64,000 bases of DNA from Vicia villosa (taxonomy: Eukaryota > Streptophyta > Magnoliopsida > Fabales > Fabaceae). A program made the position numbers and the translations under genes. This document shows, piece by piece, positions 44,319 to 58,000 of this stretch (its first letter is position 1; every line of letters begins with the position of its first letter). The stretch is taken from positions 62,001 to 126,000 of the forward strand of contig NW_026705389.1 of NCBI RefSeq assembly GCF_029867415.1. Direction: 5' to 3'. The notes below the pieces were generated by a model that was not told where the DNA came from, ran no database searches, and saw only the letters and a program-made list of their open reading frames with translations.

Positions 44319-45601
44319 ATGCATACACATCATAACACACTGGAAACACAAGAAAAAACGAGAGTTAGGCTTACTTGAACGAAATCTTCAAGAACTCGCC
44401 AACAACAATGATGAACGCAGTGGCTCTCCAATCAAGCTCCGGTGATGGTTCAAACAAGCTTCCAGTTCATAAATATTTGTAGATTTGGAATCCTCTCAAC
44501 ATCCTCTACTCAAATTCAAGATCCGAGAAACTTCAAAATTGAGTTCAAAATCGAACTAAACCCTTGATCTTGATTTAAACTATTTTAGTTAGTGATCTGT
44601 GTTGATAATGGTTCTGTGAATTAAATACAATGAAAATGGAAACGTAATTTCTCAATAACTCATAAGAATTAGTCAAGATTTTAAGTTTCTTTAAAGTGAA
44701 GAAACTTGAATTTTGAGGATTTAAATTGGTAGAGTTTTGGCAATGGTAAGGGTGAGTTGTGGGTGATTTTTTGATGTGAAAAGTACTGTTATATAGAGTT
44801 AGAATTAGGTTAAGGGTTAAACTTGTAATTATTCAAAGATGAGAAAAGTGTGAGTGCATTTTATTTGAATTTAAATATAATTTGTGGGAAGTTTGAATTT
44901 GATGCAAAATAGCTAGTGAAATATACTCCAAATTGCTGATACATTGTGCATTTGGTGTGAATTTGAAGGAGTGTGAGATGCATGCTAGGTTATGCATGAG
45001 AATATTTATTATTTTTGTATTTTAGTGCCAAAATATTTACTTTTTCCTTGGCTTTTGATTTATGATGCATGAAAATTATTAATCAAATTCAAATGAAATA
45101 AAATGATGATGAATTAAAGGATCATGCATTTATTTTTCCAAAATGAATAATGAAACATGCAAATTTAGTAAATTTTCTCAACATGTATAATGTTGACTTT
45201 TCTTTGACTTTTTATTATGATGTTTGATAATGATCAATGAAATTCCAAATGAAATAATGTGATGATGATTTATATGACTAATGTAACACCATCGAAATCT
45301 CAAATTCAACGAGACTTGTCATAAGACTCGTCATAGGCTAACATTTTTGTCCAAGTGGATTCACCGAATATTGCATCAAACAATTGTGTCCAACTCCATG
45401 GGGAAATCCTCTTGATTACTAAATAAATATGAAAGTAAACCTTGATTCAATTGATGTCCTTTGATCCATCATCACTGATTTAATGAACCAATATTTATTC
45501 TTAATGAATGCATGATGTGTTAATGACCTAGTACGAATGATTGTAAAGCAATAAGCCAGATATAAATAAATTTAGATATGGGCAAATTTTGGGGTGCAAC
45601 A
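44319..45601 (-). mobile_element. Older Ogre-like LTR, U3-side part
   Basis: This resumes the LTR interrupted at 40568. Its last 317 bases (45285-45601) match the last 317 bases of the inserted LTR (44002-44318) with one difference. It ends GTGCAACA at the inverted PPT. A minus-strand TATA box candidate CTCTATATAAC lies at 44790-44800. Confidence 0.7.
44790..44797 (-). promoter_or_regulatory. TATA box candidate in older LTR
   Basis: On the minus strand CTCTATATAAC is followed by an A/C-rich leader (CACATCAAAAAATCACCC). It recurs 9417 bases later in each unit. Confidence 0.35.
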
Positions 45602-45769
45602 GCTGCCCCTATTTAATCGTCTTAAACCCGAAGGCGAGATTGGCGCTAGCCTTTCGAGCATTCGAGGTAGAAGAAGATTAAATACCAAGTGAACCTGAAA
45701 ATTTGCCTGATGAGATAGGATCCACTGGAGAAAAGAATGGTGTTAAATCCACTGAGGAAGATCGTATCA

Positions 45770-46915
45770 ACTATGGGTCGAACAACTTAACTCTGAGTTA
45801 GAAATGAAATAAAATTCAAATCTGGGTTGAAGAAGAAAGGCGGGTCAACTCTGGGTCGAAGAATAAAGGGAAGGGATATAGGCATCAACTCTGGGTTGAC
45901 AAAGAAAGCAAGGAAAGAAAATCAACTCTGGGTTGAAAACGAGAGATAAACATCAACTCTGAGTTGAGAGAAGGAAAGATGAACAATTAGGAATAACCGT
46001 CAACTCTGGGTTGAGTGGGGGAGAGAAAAGATAACCGTCAACTCTGGGTTGAGTGATAAAGGACAAGAGAGAACCGTCAACTCTGGGTTGAGTGGGAAGG
46101 AGAAAATTTAACCGTCAACTCTGGGTCGAGTGGGGAAGATAAAAGATAACCGTCAACTCTGGGTTGAGTGGGAAAGACAAAAGATAACCGTCAACTTTGG
46201 GTTGAGTGGGATAGGAGACGTCAATTCTGGATTGAACAAAAGGTAACCGTCAACTCTGGGTTGAGTGGGGAAAGATAAAAGATAACCGTCAACTCTGGGT
46301 TGAGTGGGAAATAAGAAAAGATAGCCGTCAACTCTTGGTTGAGTGGGAAAAAACAAGAGATAACCGTCAACTCTGGGTTGAGTGGGAAAATACAAGAGAT
46401 AACCATCAACTCTGGGTCGAGTGTGAAGTAATAAAGGATAACCGTCAACTCTGGGTTGAGTGGGAAGGACAACAGATAACCGTCAACTCTGGGTTGAGTG
46501 GGAAAGAGAAATAATCAATTCTAGATTGAACAAGGGGTGACCGTCAACTTTGGGTTGAGTGGGAAAGGACAAAAGATAACCGTCAACTCTGGGTTGAGTG
46601 GGAAAAGGATAATCAATTTTGGATTGAACAAAGGATAACCGTCAACTCTAGGTTGAATGGGAAAGAGATCAACTCTGGGTTGAATAAAAGATAACCGTCA
46701 ACTCTGGGTAGAGTGGGAAAAAGATCAACTCTGGGTTGAATAAAAGATAACCGTCAACTCTGGGTTGAGTGGGAAAGAGATCAACTCTGGGTTGAATAAA
46801 AGATAATCGTCAACTCTGGGTTGAGTGGGAAAAGATAGTTAACTCGGAGTTAAAAGATGAAAGGAAGATCAACTCTGGGTTGAACGTAAAACATCAACTC
46901 TGGGTTGAAGAAAAA
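45770..46915 (-). repeat. 3'-UTR minisatellite with CTCAACCCAGAGTTGACGG motif
   Basis: About thirty imperfect units of 30-45 bases read, on the + strand, CCGTCAACTCTGGGTTGAG followed by TGGGAAAGA-type spacers. TCAAC and GTTGA form short inverted arms in each unit. It is next to the PPT, as in the other two Ogre-like families, but unrelated in sequence. Minus-strand frames rich in PTQPRVDGYL or PLNPELTV are repeat artefacts. Confidence 0.88.
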
Positions 46916-48134
46916 TGAACATGGTTGACTTTGGAAGATGACACCACAATGGTAACTCTGAGTGATCCAGTGGAATATCAATTGATTGCTTGTAGGGACC
47001 TCATCTGATGAGTAACTTGGCTTATGCTTCACATGCAAATGTTTGATTTATTTTATGCACTTCTGGAGATGCGATGCAATGAATTCTATATGTAGTGCAC
47101 TGATTGATCTGTCAGGGTTTCTGCTTTGTATGGAATAGATTGGATGGAGTTCAGAAACTCTTCTTGATTTAAGATAGGGTGGATGCCCCTGTTTTAATGA
47201 TGATTGGATCATGTGGGGAAAATGATAATGAGAATGCAATGATATGCATGATGTATGTATGATTATGAGTGGAATGATTGTTTCCATGATACCAGGGATG
47301 GATGGAGGGTTCCCTTGCGGAAAGATTGCTTGAAGGATAGAATTGGCGAAGGTGAGGTGCTTGGCTTGACTCCTCGACACCTATCTCGATATCTGACACT
47401 TGATTGAAGATGAAGAGATGAATTGTTACTAGTTTGTCCCAGCATGCAGGCTCTTGAGAAAGAATTCTAATATGCTTGAATCATGGATATTTGCAATGGT
47501 CTGCCCCAGTATTGATCATGGAATGAATGCCCCAGATTGAAAGGAACTATTTCACCAGGTGGATGCTTCAGGTATTTGCTTTGTGGATGACCAACCTTTG
47601 CCTTTGTAAGACTACTCGATGGAATTTCAATGTTGAACTTTCCTTGGTATCAAGTACTTACTTCTAGATTATAGACGATTCTGTTTTGAAAAAGATAATG
47701 AGAATGCAATGCACATGTTAATCTCAAAGGAAAAAGTTTTTTATTTGTCAAAATGTTGTACTGATACTAACACAAGTGACAAGCAACATTAGGAGTCAGT
47801 TTTGACATGATTTTACAGTTTGTATGCTTTCGGAATGAACCCTGCTTCAATTAGGACTTTTGAGGGTTGTAACGTGGTCGGGTTCACGGTTTAAGAAACA
47901 AAGGATAAAGGCTCAAGTTCTACTTAACCCACCCCTCTTCGTGATGTTCTCCAGTCCTACGTTCAGTTAGTTTGACACGAGTATTCGCCTTTCAGGAAGG
48001 ATTGTGATGGATGAGGATCTTTTGGCTTTGATGAAGGTGGCAGTCACCCTTTGGTGCTTTCGTTGATGGTCACAACAACTTGTCCCTAGGAGGATTTTTC
48101 TTTTGCTTTGTCTTTCGCTTTCCCTAACTTTTGC

Positions 48135-48246
48135 CTGGACAGAAAGTTTCTTTTGATTTTGGTTTTCGTTGTCCAGCGGGATATGCCCTAATTTTTGCCT
48201 AAGTCAATCGCTTCAAAGCTTTTCTTTTTCTTTTGACTTAGCGGGC
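48135..48246 (-). other. Conserved double hairpin, array unit 1
   Basis: Read on the minus strand, hairpin 1 (48197-48246) pairs GCC-CGC-TAAGTC with GACTTAGGC, keeping the three-base bulge. Hairpin 2 (48135-48176) pairs CTGGACA with TGTCCAG in place of the CTGACTGT/ACAGTTCAG stem. Both arms have changed together. The flanking CGCTG and CAGGC bases are kept. Confidence 0.55.
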
Positions 48247-49221
48247 TATTGTTTCTTTTTTTTTATCATGATTCATAACTTTCTTTTCATTCTTTTTTTG
48301 TCTCGTTCGGGAACAAGTTGCATGACTTTGGTGATTGACTTGATGAAAAGGTTGTGACTGCCTTCTTCTCAGTGAATGGGAGACATCCATTGTGGATTGT
48401 GCTCTTCTTTTTTTGTCGTGAGATCTGAGATATGATTGATCCTCTGATGGAATACCTGAAAGTTGAGCGCTCGGTCGCACTAACTGAAGTCTACCCTGCC
48501 CCTGGTTAAGATTGAGGGTTTTGTATTTTTTGAAAAAAACTACTACTCCTTAGGCTCAAAGGGGTTAACGAAGGTTTCACTCCCTTATAACTCCAGTGTC
48601 TAGGAATTGAAACAATGCCTGTACATCATCAGCAGGATCTTTGTTCCAAAAGCATACGGTTAGTAGTTCATGTGTTTTTTGATTTTCATCATTCTCCTTT
48701 TTTAGTTGCTTAAGAAAAATGAGTGAAGTATCAATGAACATAATGACAAAGATGAAATGATTTGAGAAAAACATGTATATTGCATTATTTTTATTTATTC
48801 AAACAGAATGAATTTCTTACAATAAGAAGTAATTGATAACAACGAAAATAGTACAATTGAAAATACTTGAGAAGTCTAAACAATGACAAGCTTGGCCTTA
48901 TGCAAATGAAATGTTCTCCGACAAACATAAAGTCTTTAGGCTCATTTGGTGGAAGGTTCTCTCATGAGGAGGCATGGGATTCTCTGATAGTAGCTTGATC
49001 TTGTTTGTAATTCCCCATGATTCTTCTTCTATGAGCTTTTGTTAGATATCGGTGTGGAGGGATCGTCTTGACTGATCTGATGGAGAGGAAGAGTGGTAAG
49101 AGTCTTTGGTAACCATGGATGCACATGCATGAATGCAAAGTGTTAATGAAGATGCAAATGTATCATAAATTAGGATCAAGGATCAAGGCCTCTTGGATAA
49201 CAGCTTCTCATGGTCAATAAG

Positions 49222-49482
49222 ATATGGTCGAATCCTCCAGATTCAGAGGTTCGACGTTGCTTTCTGGATAAATAGCTTGTGCATAAGTCAAAGATGGTCG
49301 AGTCCTCCAAATTCAGAGGTTCGACGTTGATTGATTCTGATAGATAACTGATGTAGAACTTCTGTATAAGTCAAAGATGGTCGAATCCTCCAGATTCAGA
49401 GGTTCAACGTTGATTCAGGATAGATAACCTTTGCATAAGTCAAATAAGGTCGAACCTTCCAGATTCAGAGGTTCGACGTTAA
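49222..49482 (-). repeat. Four hairpin-forming direct repeats near the PBS
   Basis: Four ~35-bp copies of GGTCGAATCCTCCAGATTCA followed by GAGGTTCGACGTT are spaced 65-90 bases apart. In the last copy GTCGAACCT and AGGTTCGAC are perfect 9-bp arms. They lie in the leader of the minus-strand element. Confidence 0.65.
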
Positions 49483-49966
49483 TTATGATAGATAGTATGA
49501 ATGGGCATAGGGTAGGATGGAGGCATATTTTCCTGCAAAACAGAATTTCCCAACCCCTCTCACAGGTGTGATCTAGTATAAGGTAGGTCAACAGGTTTCC
49601 AGCGTTAACAGTTCTCCTGAAACACCATCATTGTTGCAAATACATGCCAACAATGGTATCCCATTTGAACCTCAACTGGTCGTGGGTCTCATGATCGCAA
49701 TCAATAGAACCTGACATTCTGTTGGCGTCATGACTATCCACTCTATCCTAGGTAGCCTAAGTATCACTCTGGCCTGGGTATTGGGCCTTTTACCTCAAAT
49801 CAGTAACATCCCATCCCAACAGAACAGTATAATAATCATAGTATATGAAAATAAAATGCAAGGCATAAAGAAATAAAGCAATAAAGCAGTAAAGCAATAA
49901 AGCACTAAATAAATAAACACCCAAAGAAAAGAAAACAAACAAAAGCTAGGATCGACTAAGCCAGGA

Positions 49967-49984
49967 TCCCCAGCAGAGTCGCCA
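49967..49984 (-). other. Primer-binding site, tRNA-Arg type, unit 1
   Basis: The minus strand reads TGGCGACTCTGCTGGGGA two bases from the LTR end CGTGCGACA. Confidence 0.9.
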
Positions 49985-49986
49985 GC

Positions 49987-52900
49987 TGTCGCACGCTCGC
50001 GAAATGTGAACAGAGTCGCCACCAATATATTTATCCCAAAGAGGGAAAGGAATATCAGAAAACCTAGAATAAAGAAAGGATAAGAAAAGGTCTTGCGACC
50101 AAAGATCGGGTAAGAAGTCGGTTACGCGAGGGGAAGGTATTAGCATCCCTCACGTCTGTGGTACTCCACAGGATCCACTTATGTTTGTTCTATTCTAAGG
50201 GTGTATAAATCTAAAGCTTAATTACTAAGGGAATGCATGCAAATGAAAGAAAAAGAAACACGGGGAAAATAAGGTTTATAAATAGTTGTGCTCGCTTAGG
50301 CCCCGCGACCCAATGCCTACGTATCCTTTTCAGGAATCAGAGCGCCGTAGTTCGGCTCTTTAGTTTTTGTTTGTTTTTGTGTTTTTTAGTTGAACAGTTA
50401 CATTCGCACTCCGCTGTTCGACCTCTGGAGTCTTAAGCTGGGAATGGAGCGGAAGTAACGTGTCCGATTAGGAGGAAGAATGCCCTGAAGGCAAGAGAAA
50501 GAATGCCTCGGAGGCAAGGGAGAGAAGAGAGAAGATTGGTTTGTGTTTTTTATGTAACTTCATGATGAACAAAACCCAATACAAGGTTTCGCACCACTTC
50601 ATTACTTTGTTTAGGTCTGAGCCTTTATTAAGTGTTTTAAATGTTTTGGTTGGGTATTTTTTTAAGGGAATTTACTTTGCAATTCGAATCACATGAAAAT
50701 GTATAATGATCGAGAAGCAGATTAGGGAATGAATCCCACTCACTTCTATCCCATTATGTAATGTTCGAGAAACAGATTAGGGAATAAATCCCACTCATTT
50801 CTATCCCATTAGTTAATGTTCGAGAAACAGATTAGGGAATGAATCCCACTCATTTCTCTCCCATTAAGTAGTGACCGAGAAACAGATTAGGGAATGAATC
50901 CCACTCATTTCTATGCCACTAAGTGATTGAGAAACAGATTAGGGAATGAATCCCACTCATTTCTCTATCACTTTCTTAATGTGATCGCATCTCTATTTGT
51001 TAATGTTTTAATGTTGAAAGAGAAAAAGGAGAAGAAAACTAGCTTAAGATGAATAACTAGCCTAAGTGTTTAAAAGGGAATTTCTAGATCCTAATGTTAT
51101 CATGGTTTCTACCTAAAGTTAGGAATTTAAGGAAAAAAGACTAAACCTAATAGTTATGGAGATTATAGGTCCTAAATCTAAAGGAATGAGATTACACGCA
51201 CAAGCAAAGATCAAAATTACAAGTAAAAATTACAAGTAAACAATGATACAAAATTGCACAAAAGCATAAAGTAACAAGTCAAAATATAGTACAAAATGAA
51301 GTAAAATACTATTATTTTTTATATTGATTTTTATGAGGGGAATTGAATTACAAATCAAGTAAAAGACTAAAACAAATAACCTAAAACTAATATTTTTTTA
51401 GTGATTATTTTTTTTATGTCTAAAATTGGATTAAAGTCTCAAAATTAATAGGAAAAATTGGTTTTTATTATTAAAATGTAAAGGAAATCTAGATTCTAAA
51501 ATGAACAAGAATGTGAATTCAGGGGGTGCATGTTGAAATGATGGTGCAGTAAGCAACACAGGCGCAGAGCCAAATAAGATCAAGGCCCAGGAACGTTTTT
51601 TTGTTATCAGATTTTGTAAAGTGCCAAAAATGGCGTTAGGGCCAATGGGGGTGACGAATAGCAAATCAGGCCCAGAGTTTTGTGTGTTTGATCCATGTGT
51701 TTCTACCATAATTTATCAATTCATCAATTTCAATTAATCAGACTTTGCATTAGACCAAATTAACGTGACCAGATTCTTAATCGCTTCCTAATTAATGCAA
51801 GGTTTTCATGTTAATTACAATTAATGTCAATTAATTATCATAATTTTCCAATGTTAACAAAAGGAAATAATGAAATAGAAAGAGGGATTAGGGCTCCTAC
51901 TTGTGACGATTGGAATTCTCAGAGCTTCTTCTTCCTTCCTTGACGTGAACGGCGCGGCGGCGTGACTCTCCGATTGCTCTCTCTCCGTTCGTTTCTCGTT
52001 CGATCTCAACTCGATGCCACTCCGAGCGAACGGCTAGTTCATGCGATGGAGATGATGAACGTTGTTGTTGTGGGCGCGGATTCGCGGATGAGTATCATGA
52101 AGATTGTTAAATCGTGTTTGAGACGAGAGCGAAGACGAAGATTGAAGTGTGGATGATGCGTGAACACGGTTCAGAGGAGGTTTGTTCTCTCTTTCTTCCG
52201 ATTGCTTCTTCTTCTTCTTGAAATTCTGGCCCTTCTTTTGATTATTTCTGATTCTTCCGTTATTCTTTTCTTTTCTGTGGAAGCGTTGTTCTTCGTGGTT
52301 GTTTGTAGAGGAAGCGATGAAGAACGTAGAGAGAGATTGAAGATGGTTCAGTGGTGGCTTTTTGATGAGTTGGGGAAGATAATGATTGAAGACTGAAGAA
52401 GCTTGCGTGTGGAGATTGAACAGAATAGAGAGGGAATTGGAGATGGATTAAGGTTCCACGAGGGAGTTTTGAAAGATGAAGAAGAAAGTGATGGTGTGAG
52501 TCTAGAGAGAAGGTGTAAGAGTTGAAGGTTGGTGGTGAAGAAAATATAGTGGTTAGCTATCTCTGATCTCTCTTCTTTTCTCTTGAACAATCTGTTCGGT
52601 TCCAGTTTCATTCTGTTAGAGTTTGTTATAAGATGGTTAGGAGATCTGTAATTGATTTTTGGAATTTAGAAAAGTTAGTTATCAGGGTATGTGAAGTTAG
52701 TTATGGTCTTTGAAATGTGTTTGGGTTATGTTATATGGCTGTGAATGGTTTGCTATGCAGGATGGTGTAAGTTGCAAGTATATGCAAGTGGTGTTTATTG
52801 TGTTCATTTGGTTTTGTAGTGTAGTCATGATATTGTTTTGTTTGGACGTGCAGGGCCTTTGTTCAATTTCATAACTGTTTTGGAAATGGCATGAGGTGGG

Positions 52901-53735
52901 AGTAGTTATATGGGACTGATTTGATTTTGGTGTTTGAATGCAGCTTTGGGCTTGGCAGCAGCAGCCGTGGGTTTGACAGCAGCCTTAGGCTTGATGGCAG
53001 CAGCTCATAGTTAAGATGAAATGGATTAGAATGTCAAAAATGCATTTTTTTTTGTGTAATTTGTGATCTCCATGTGATGTAATGGTGTATATGATGTGGA
53101 ATAACTTTGTAGAATAGAGGGCTGTTACACTATGTAGTAGTAACAAAAGTTTGAAACTCATACTGTTATTTGTGAAACGTTGGTGTCTTGAATAAAGTTT
53201 AAACTCTTTCCTTCTTTCAATGTGCAATCTTGAAATAGAGAAAATTCAATAAGAATGATAAATAAAGGTATGAAGTCACCATGACTATAGTCAAAAGTCC
53301 AACCCATAGTTGGCTTTGACCAAAAGACAAGGTCTTTGCAAACAACTTTCTACAGTCTTCTCTCCCCAATATGCATTAATAACTAAAAGGCGTTTATGAA
53401 CCTCTTTCTCTTCAAACCAACACCATCGAAATCTCAAATTCAACGAGACTTGTCATAAGACTCGTCATAGGCTAACATTTTTGTCCAAGTGGATTCACCG
53501 AATATTGCATCAAACAATTGTGTCCAACTCCATGGGGAAATCCTCTTGATTACTAAATAAATATGAAAGTAAACCTTGATTCAATTGATGTCCTTTGATC
53601 CATCATCACTGATTTAATGAACCAATATTTATTCTTAATGAATGCATGATGTGTTAATGACCTAGTACGAATGATTGTAAAGCAATAAGCCAGATATAAA
53701 TAAATTTAGATATGGGCAAATTTTGGGGTGCAACA
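49987..53735 (-). mobile_element. Ogre-like LTR of array unit 2
   Basis: This 3749-bp LTR is nearly identical to 40569-44318. Its left side abuts a PBS and its right side abuts ATGCA (53736-53740). It is therefore a 5' LTR on one side and looks like an insertion boundary on the other. Confidence 0.9.
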
Positions 53736-55018
53736 ATGCATACACATCATAACACACTGGAAACACAAGAAAAAACGAGAGTTAGGCTTACTTGAACGAA
53801 ATCTTCAAGAACTCGCCAACAACAATGATGAACGCAGTGGCTCTCCAATCAAGCTCCGGTGATGGTTCAAACAAGCTTCCAGTTCATAAATATTTGTAGA
53901 TTTGGAATCCTCTCAACATCCTCTACTCAAATTCAAGATCCGAGAAACTTCAAAATTGAGTTCAAAATCGAACTAAACCCTTGATCTTGATTTAAACTAT
54001 TTTAGTTAGTGATCTGTGTTGATAATGGTTCTGTGAATTAAATACAATGAAAATGGAAACGTAATTTCTCAATAACTCATAAGAATTAGTCAAGATTTTA
54101 AGTTTCTTTAAAGTGAAGAAACTTGAATTTTGAGGATTTAAATTGGTAGAGTTTTGGCAATGGTAAGGGTGAGTTGTGGGTGATTTTTTGATGTGAAAAG
54201 TACTGTTATATAGAGTTAGAATTAGGTTAAGGGTTAAACTTGTAATTATTCAAAGATGAGAAAAGTGTGAGTGCATTTTATTTGAATTTAAATATAATTT
54301 GTGGGAAGTTTGAATTTGATGCAAAATAGCTAGTGAAATATACTCCAAATTGCTGATACATTGTGCATTTGGTGTGAATTTGAAGGAGTGTGAGATGCAT
54401 GCTAGGTTATGCATGAGAATATTTATTATTTTTGTATTTTAGTGCCAAAATATTTACTTTTTCCTTGGCTTTTGATTTATGATGCATGAAAATTATTAAT
54501 CAAATTCAAATGAAATAAAATGATGATGAATTAAAGGATCATGCATTTATTTTTCCAAAATGAATAATGAAACATGCAAATTTAGTAAATTTTCTCAACA
54601 TGTATAATGTTGACTTTTCTTTGACTTTTTATTATGATGTTTGATAATGATCAATGAAATTCCAAATGAAATAATGTGATGATGATTTATATGACTAATG
54701 TAACACCATCGAAATCTCAAATTCAACGAGACTTGTCATAAGACTCGTCATAGGCTAACATTTTTGTCCAAGTGGATTCACCGAATATTGCATCAAACAA
54801 TTGTGTCCAACTCCATGGGGAAATCCTCTTGATTACTAAATAAATATGAAAGTAAACCTTGATTCAATTGATGTCCTTTGATCCATCATCACTGATTTAA
54901 TGAACCAATATTTATTCTTAATGAATGCATGATGTGTTAATGACCTAGTACGAATGATTGTAAAGCAATAAGCCAGATATAAATAAATTTAGATATGGGC
55001 AAATTTTGGGGTGCAACA
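53736..55018 (-). mobile_element. Older-LTR segment, unit 2
   Basis: Copy of 44319-45601, starting with ATGCA and ending at the inverted PPT. The 317-bp LTR tip is again present at both 53419-53735 and 54702-55018. Confidence 0.85.
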
Positions 55019-58000
55019 GCTGCCCCTATTTAATCGTCTTAAACCCGAAGGCGAGATTGGCGCTAGCCTTTCGAGCATTCGAGGTAGAAGAAGATTAAAT
55101 ACCAAGTGAACCTGAAAATTTGCCTGATGAGATAGGATCCACTGGAGAAAAGAATGGTGTTAAATCCACTGAGGAAGATCGTATCAACTATGGGTCGAAC
55201 AACTTAACTCTGAGTTAGAAATGAAATAAAATTCAAATCTGGGTTGAAGAAGAAAGGCGGGTCAACTCTGGGTCGAAGAATAAAGGGAAGGGATATAGGC
55301 ATCAACTCTGGGTTGACAAAGAAAGCAAGGAAAGAAAATCAACTCTGGGTTGAAAACGAGAGATAAACATCAACTCTGAGTTGAGAGAAGGAAAGATGAA
55401 CAATTAGGAATAACCGTCAACTCTGGGTTGAGTGGGGGAGAGAAAAGATAACCGTCAACTCTGGGTTGAGTGATAAAGGACAAGAGAGAACCGTCAACTC
55501 TGGGTTGAGTGGGAAGGAGAAAATTTAACCGTCAACTCTGGGTCGAGTGGGGAAGATAAAAGATAACCGTCAACTCTGGGTTGAGTGGGAAAGACAAAAG
55601 ATAACCGTCAACTTTGGGTTGAGTGGGATAGGAGACGTCAATTCTGGATTGAACAAAAGGTAACCGTCAACTCTGGGTTGAGTGGGGAAAGATAAAAGAT
55701 AACCGTCAACTCTGGGTTGAGTGGGAAATAAGAAAAGATAGCCGTCAACTCTTGGTTGAGTGGGAAAAAACAAGAGATAACCGTCAACTCTGGGTTGAGT
55801 GGGAAAATACAAGAGATAACCATCAACTCTGGGTCGAGTGTGAAGTAATAAAGGATAACCGTCAACTCTGGGTTGAGTGGGAAGGACAACAGATAACCGT
55901 CAACTCTGGGTTGAGTGGGAAAGAGAAATAATCAATTCTAGATTGAACAAGGGGTGACCGTCAACTTTGGGTTGAGTGGGAAAGGACAAAAGATAACCGT
56001 CAACTCTGGGTTGAGTGGGAAAAGGATAATCAATTTTGGATTGAACAAAGGATAACCGTCAACTCTAGGTTGAATGGGAAAGAGATCAACTCTGGGTTGA
56101 ATAAAAGATAACCGTCAACTCTGGGTAGAGTGGGAAAAAGATCAACTCTGGGTTGAATAAAAGATAACCCTCAACTCTGGGTTGAGTGGGAAAGAGATCA
56201 ACTCTGGGTTGAATAAAAGATAATCGTCAACTCTGGGTTGAGTGGGAAAAGATAGTTAACTCGGAGTTAAAAGATGAAAGGAAGATCAACTCTGGGTTGA
56301 ACGTAAAACATCAACTCTGGGTTGAAGAAAAATGAACATGGTTGACTTTGGAAGATGACACCACAATGGTAACTCTGAGTGATCCAGTGGAATATCAATT
56401 GATTGCTTGTAGGGACCTCATCTGATGAGTAACTTGGCTTATGCTTCACATGCAAATGTTTGATTTATTTTATGCACTTCTGGAGATGCGATGCAATGAA
56501 TTCTATATGTAGTGCACTGATTGATCTGTCAGGGTTTCTGCTTTGTATGGAATAGATTGGATGGAGTTCAGAAACTCTTCTTGATTTAAGATAGGGTGGA
56601 TGCCCCTGTTTTAATGATGATTGGATCATGTGGGGAAAATGATAATGAGAATGCAATGATATGCATGATGTATGTATGATTATGAGTGGAATGATTGTTT
56701 CCATGATACCAGGGATGGATGGAGGGTTCCCTTGCGGAAAGATTGCTTGAAGGATAGAATTGGTGAAGGTGAGGTGCTTGGCTTGACTCCTCGACACCTA
56801 TCTCGATATCTGACACTTGATTGAAGATGAAGAGATGAATTGTTACTAGTTTGTCCCAGCATGCAGGCTCTTGAGAAAGAATTCTAATATGCTTGAATCA
56901 TGGATATTTGCAATGGTCTGCCCCAGTATTGATCATGGAATGAATGCCCCAGATTGAAAGGAACTATTTCACCAGGTGGATGCTTCAGGTATTTGCTTTG
57001 TGGATGACCAACCTTTGCCTTTGTAAGACTACTCGATGGAATTTCAATGTTGAACTTTCCTTGGTATCAAGTACTTACTTCTAGATTATAGACGATTCTG
57101 TTTTGAAAAAGATAATGAGAATGCAATGCACATGTTAATCTCAAAGGAAAAAGTTTTTTATTTGTCAAAATGTTGTACTGATACTAACACAAGTGACAAG
57201 CAACATTAGGAGTCAGTTTTGACATGATTTTACAGTTTGTATGCTTTCGGAATGAACCCTGCTTCAATTAGGACTTTTGAGGGTTGTAACGTGGTCGGGT
57301 TCACGGTTTAAGAAACAAAGGATAAAGGCTCAAGTTCTACTTAACACACCCCTCTTCGTGATGTTCTCCAGTCCTACGTTCAGTTAGTTTGACACGAGTA
57401 TTCGCCTTTCAGGAAGGATTGTGATGGATGAGGATCTTTTGGCTTTGATGAAGGTGGCAGTCACCCTTTGGTGCTTTCGTTGATGGTCACAACAACTTGT
57501 CCCTAGGAGGATTTTTCTTTTGCTTTGTCTTTCGCTTTCCCTAACTTTTGCCTGGACAGAAAGTTTCTTTTGATTTTGGTTTTCGTTGTCCAGCGGGATA
57601 TGCCCTAATTTTTGCCTAAGTCAATCGCTTCAAAGCTTTTCTTTTTCTTTTGACTTAGCGGGCTATTGTTTCTTTTTTTTTATCATGATTCATAACTTTC
57701 TTTTCATTCTTTTTTTGTCTCGTTCGGGAACAAGTTGCATGACTTTGGTGATTGACTTGATGAAAAGGTTGTGACTGCCTTCTTCTCAGTGAATGGGAGA
57801 CATCCATTGTGGATTGTGCTCTTCTTTTTTTGTCGTGAGATCTGAGATATGATTGATCCTCTGATGGAATACCTGAAAGTTGAGCGCTCGGTCGCACTAA
57901 CTGAAGTCTACCCTGCCCCTGGTTAAGATTGAGGGTTTTGTATTTTTTGAAAAAAACTACTACTCCTTAGGCTCAAAGGGGTTAACGAAGGTTTCACTCC

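Larger units (their letters stand above)
45602..49986 (-). mobile_element. Non-coding internal region of minus-strand element, unit 1
   Basis: This 4385-bp region is bounded by an inverted PPT (45602-45624, minus AAATAGGGGCAGC) and a perfect tRNA-Arg PBS (49967-49984). No gag or pol is present, which makes it LARD-like. It keeps the shared post-gag block (about 47800-48650), the double hairpin, a minisatellite and hairpin-forming repeats near the PBS. Stretches 46920-47780 and 48780-49200 show nothing beyond scattered similarity to other Ogre-like 3' regions. Confidence 0.82.

Noticed and set aside
46153..46472. Minus-strand frames with PTQPRVDGYL and PLNPELTV repeats
   Set aside because: Translation of the 3'-UTR minisatellite; the frame choice only reflects repeat spacing.
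45770..46915. CRISPR-like array of short repeats
   Set aside because: Spacers are related and variable in length, the units are degenerate, and the context is a plant retrotransposon 3' UTR.
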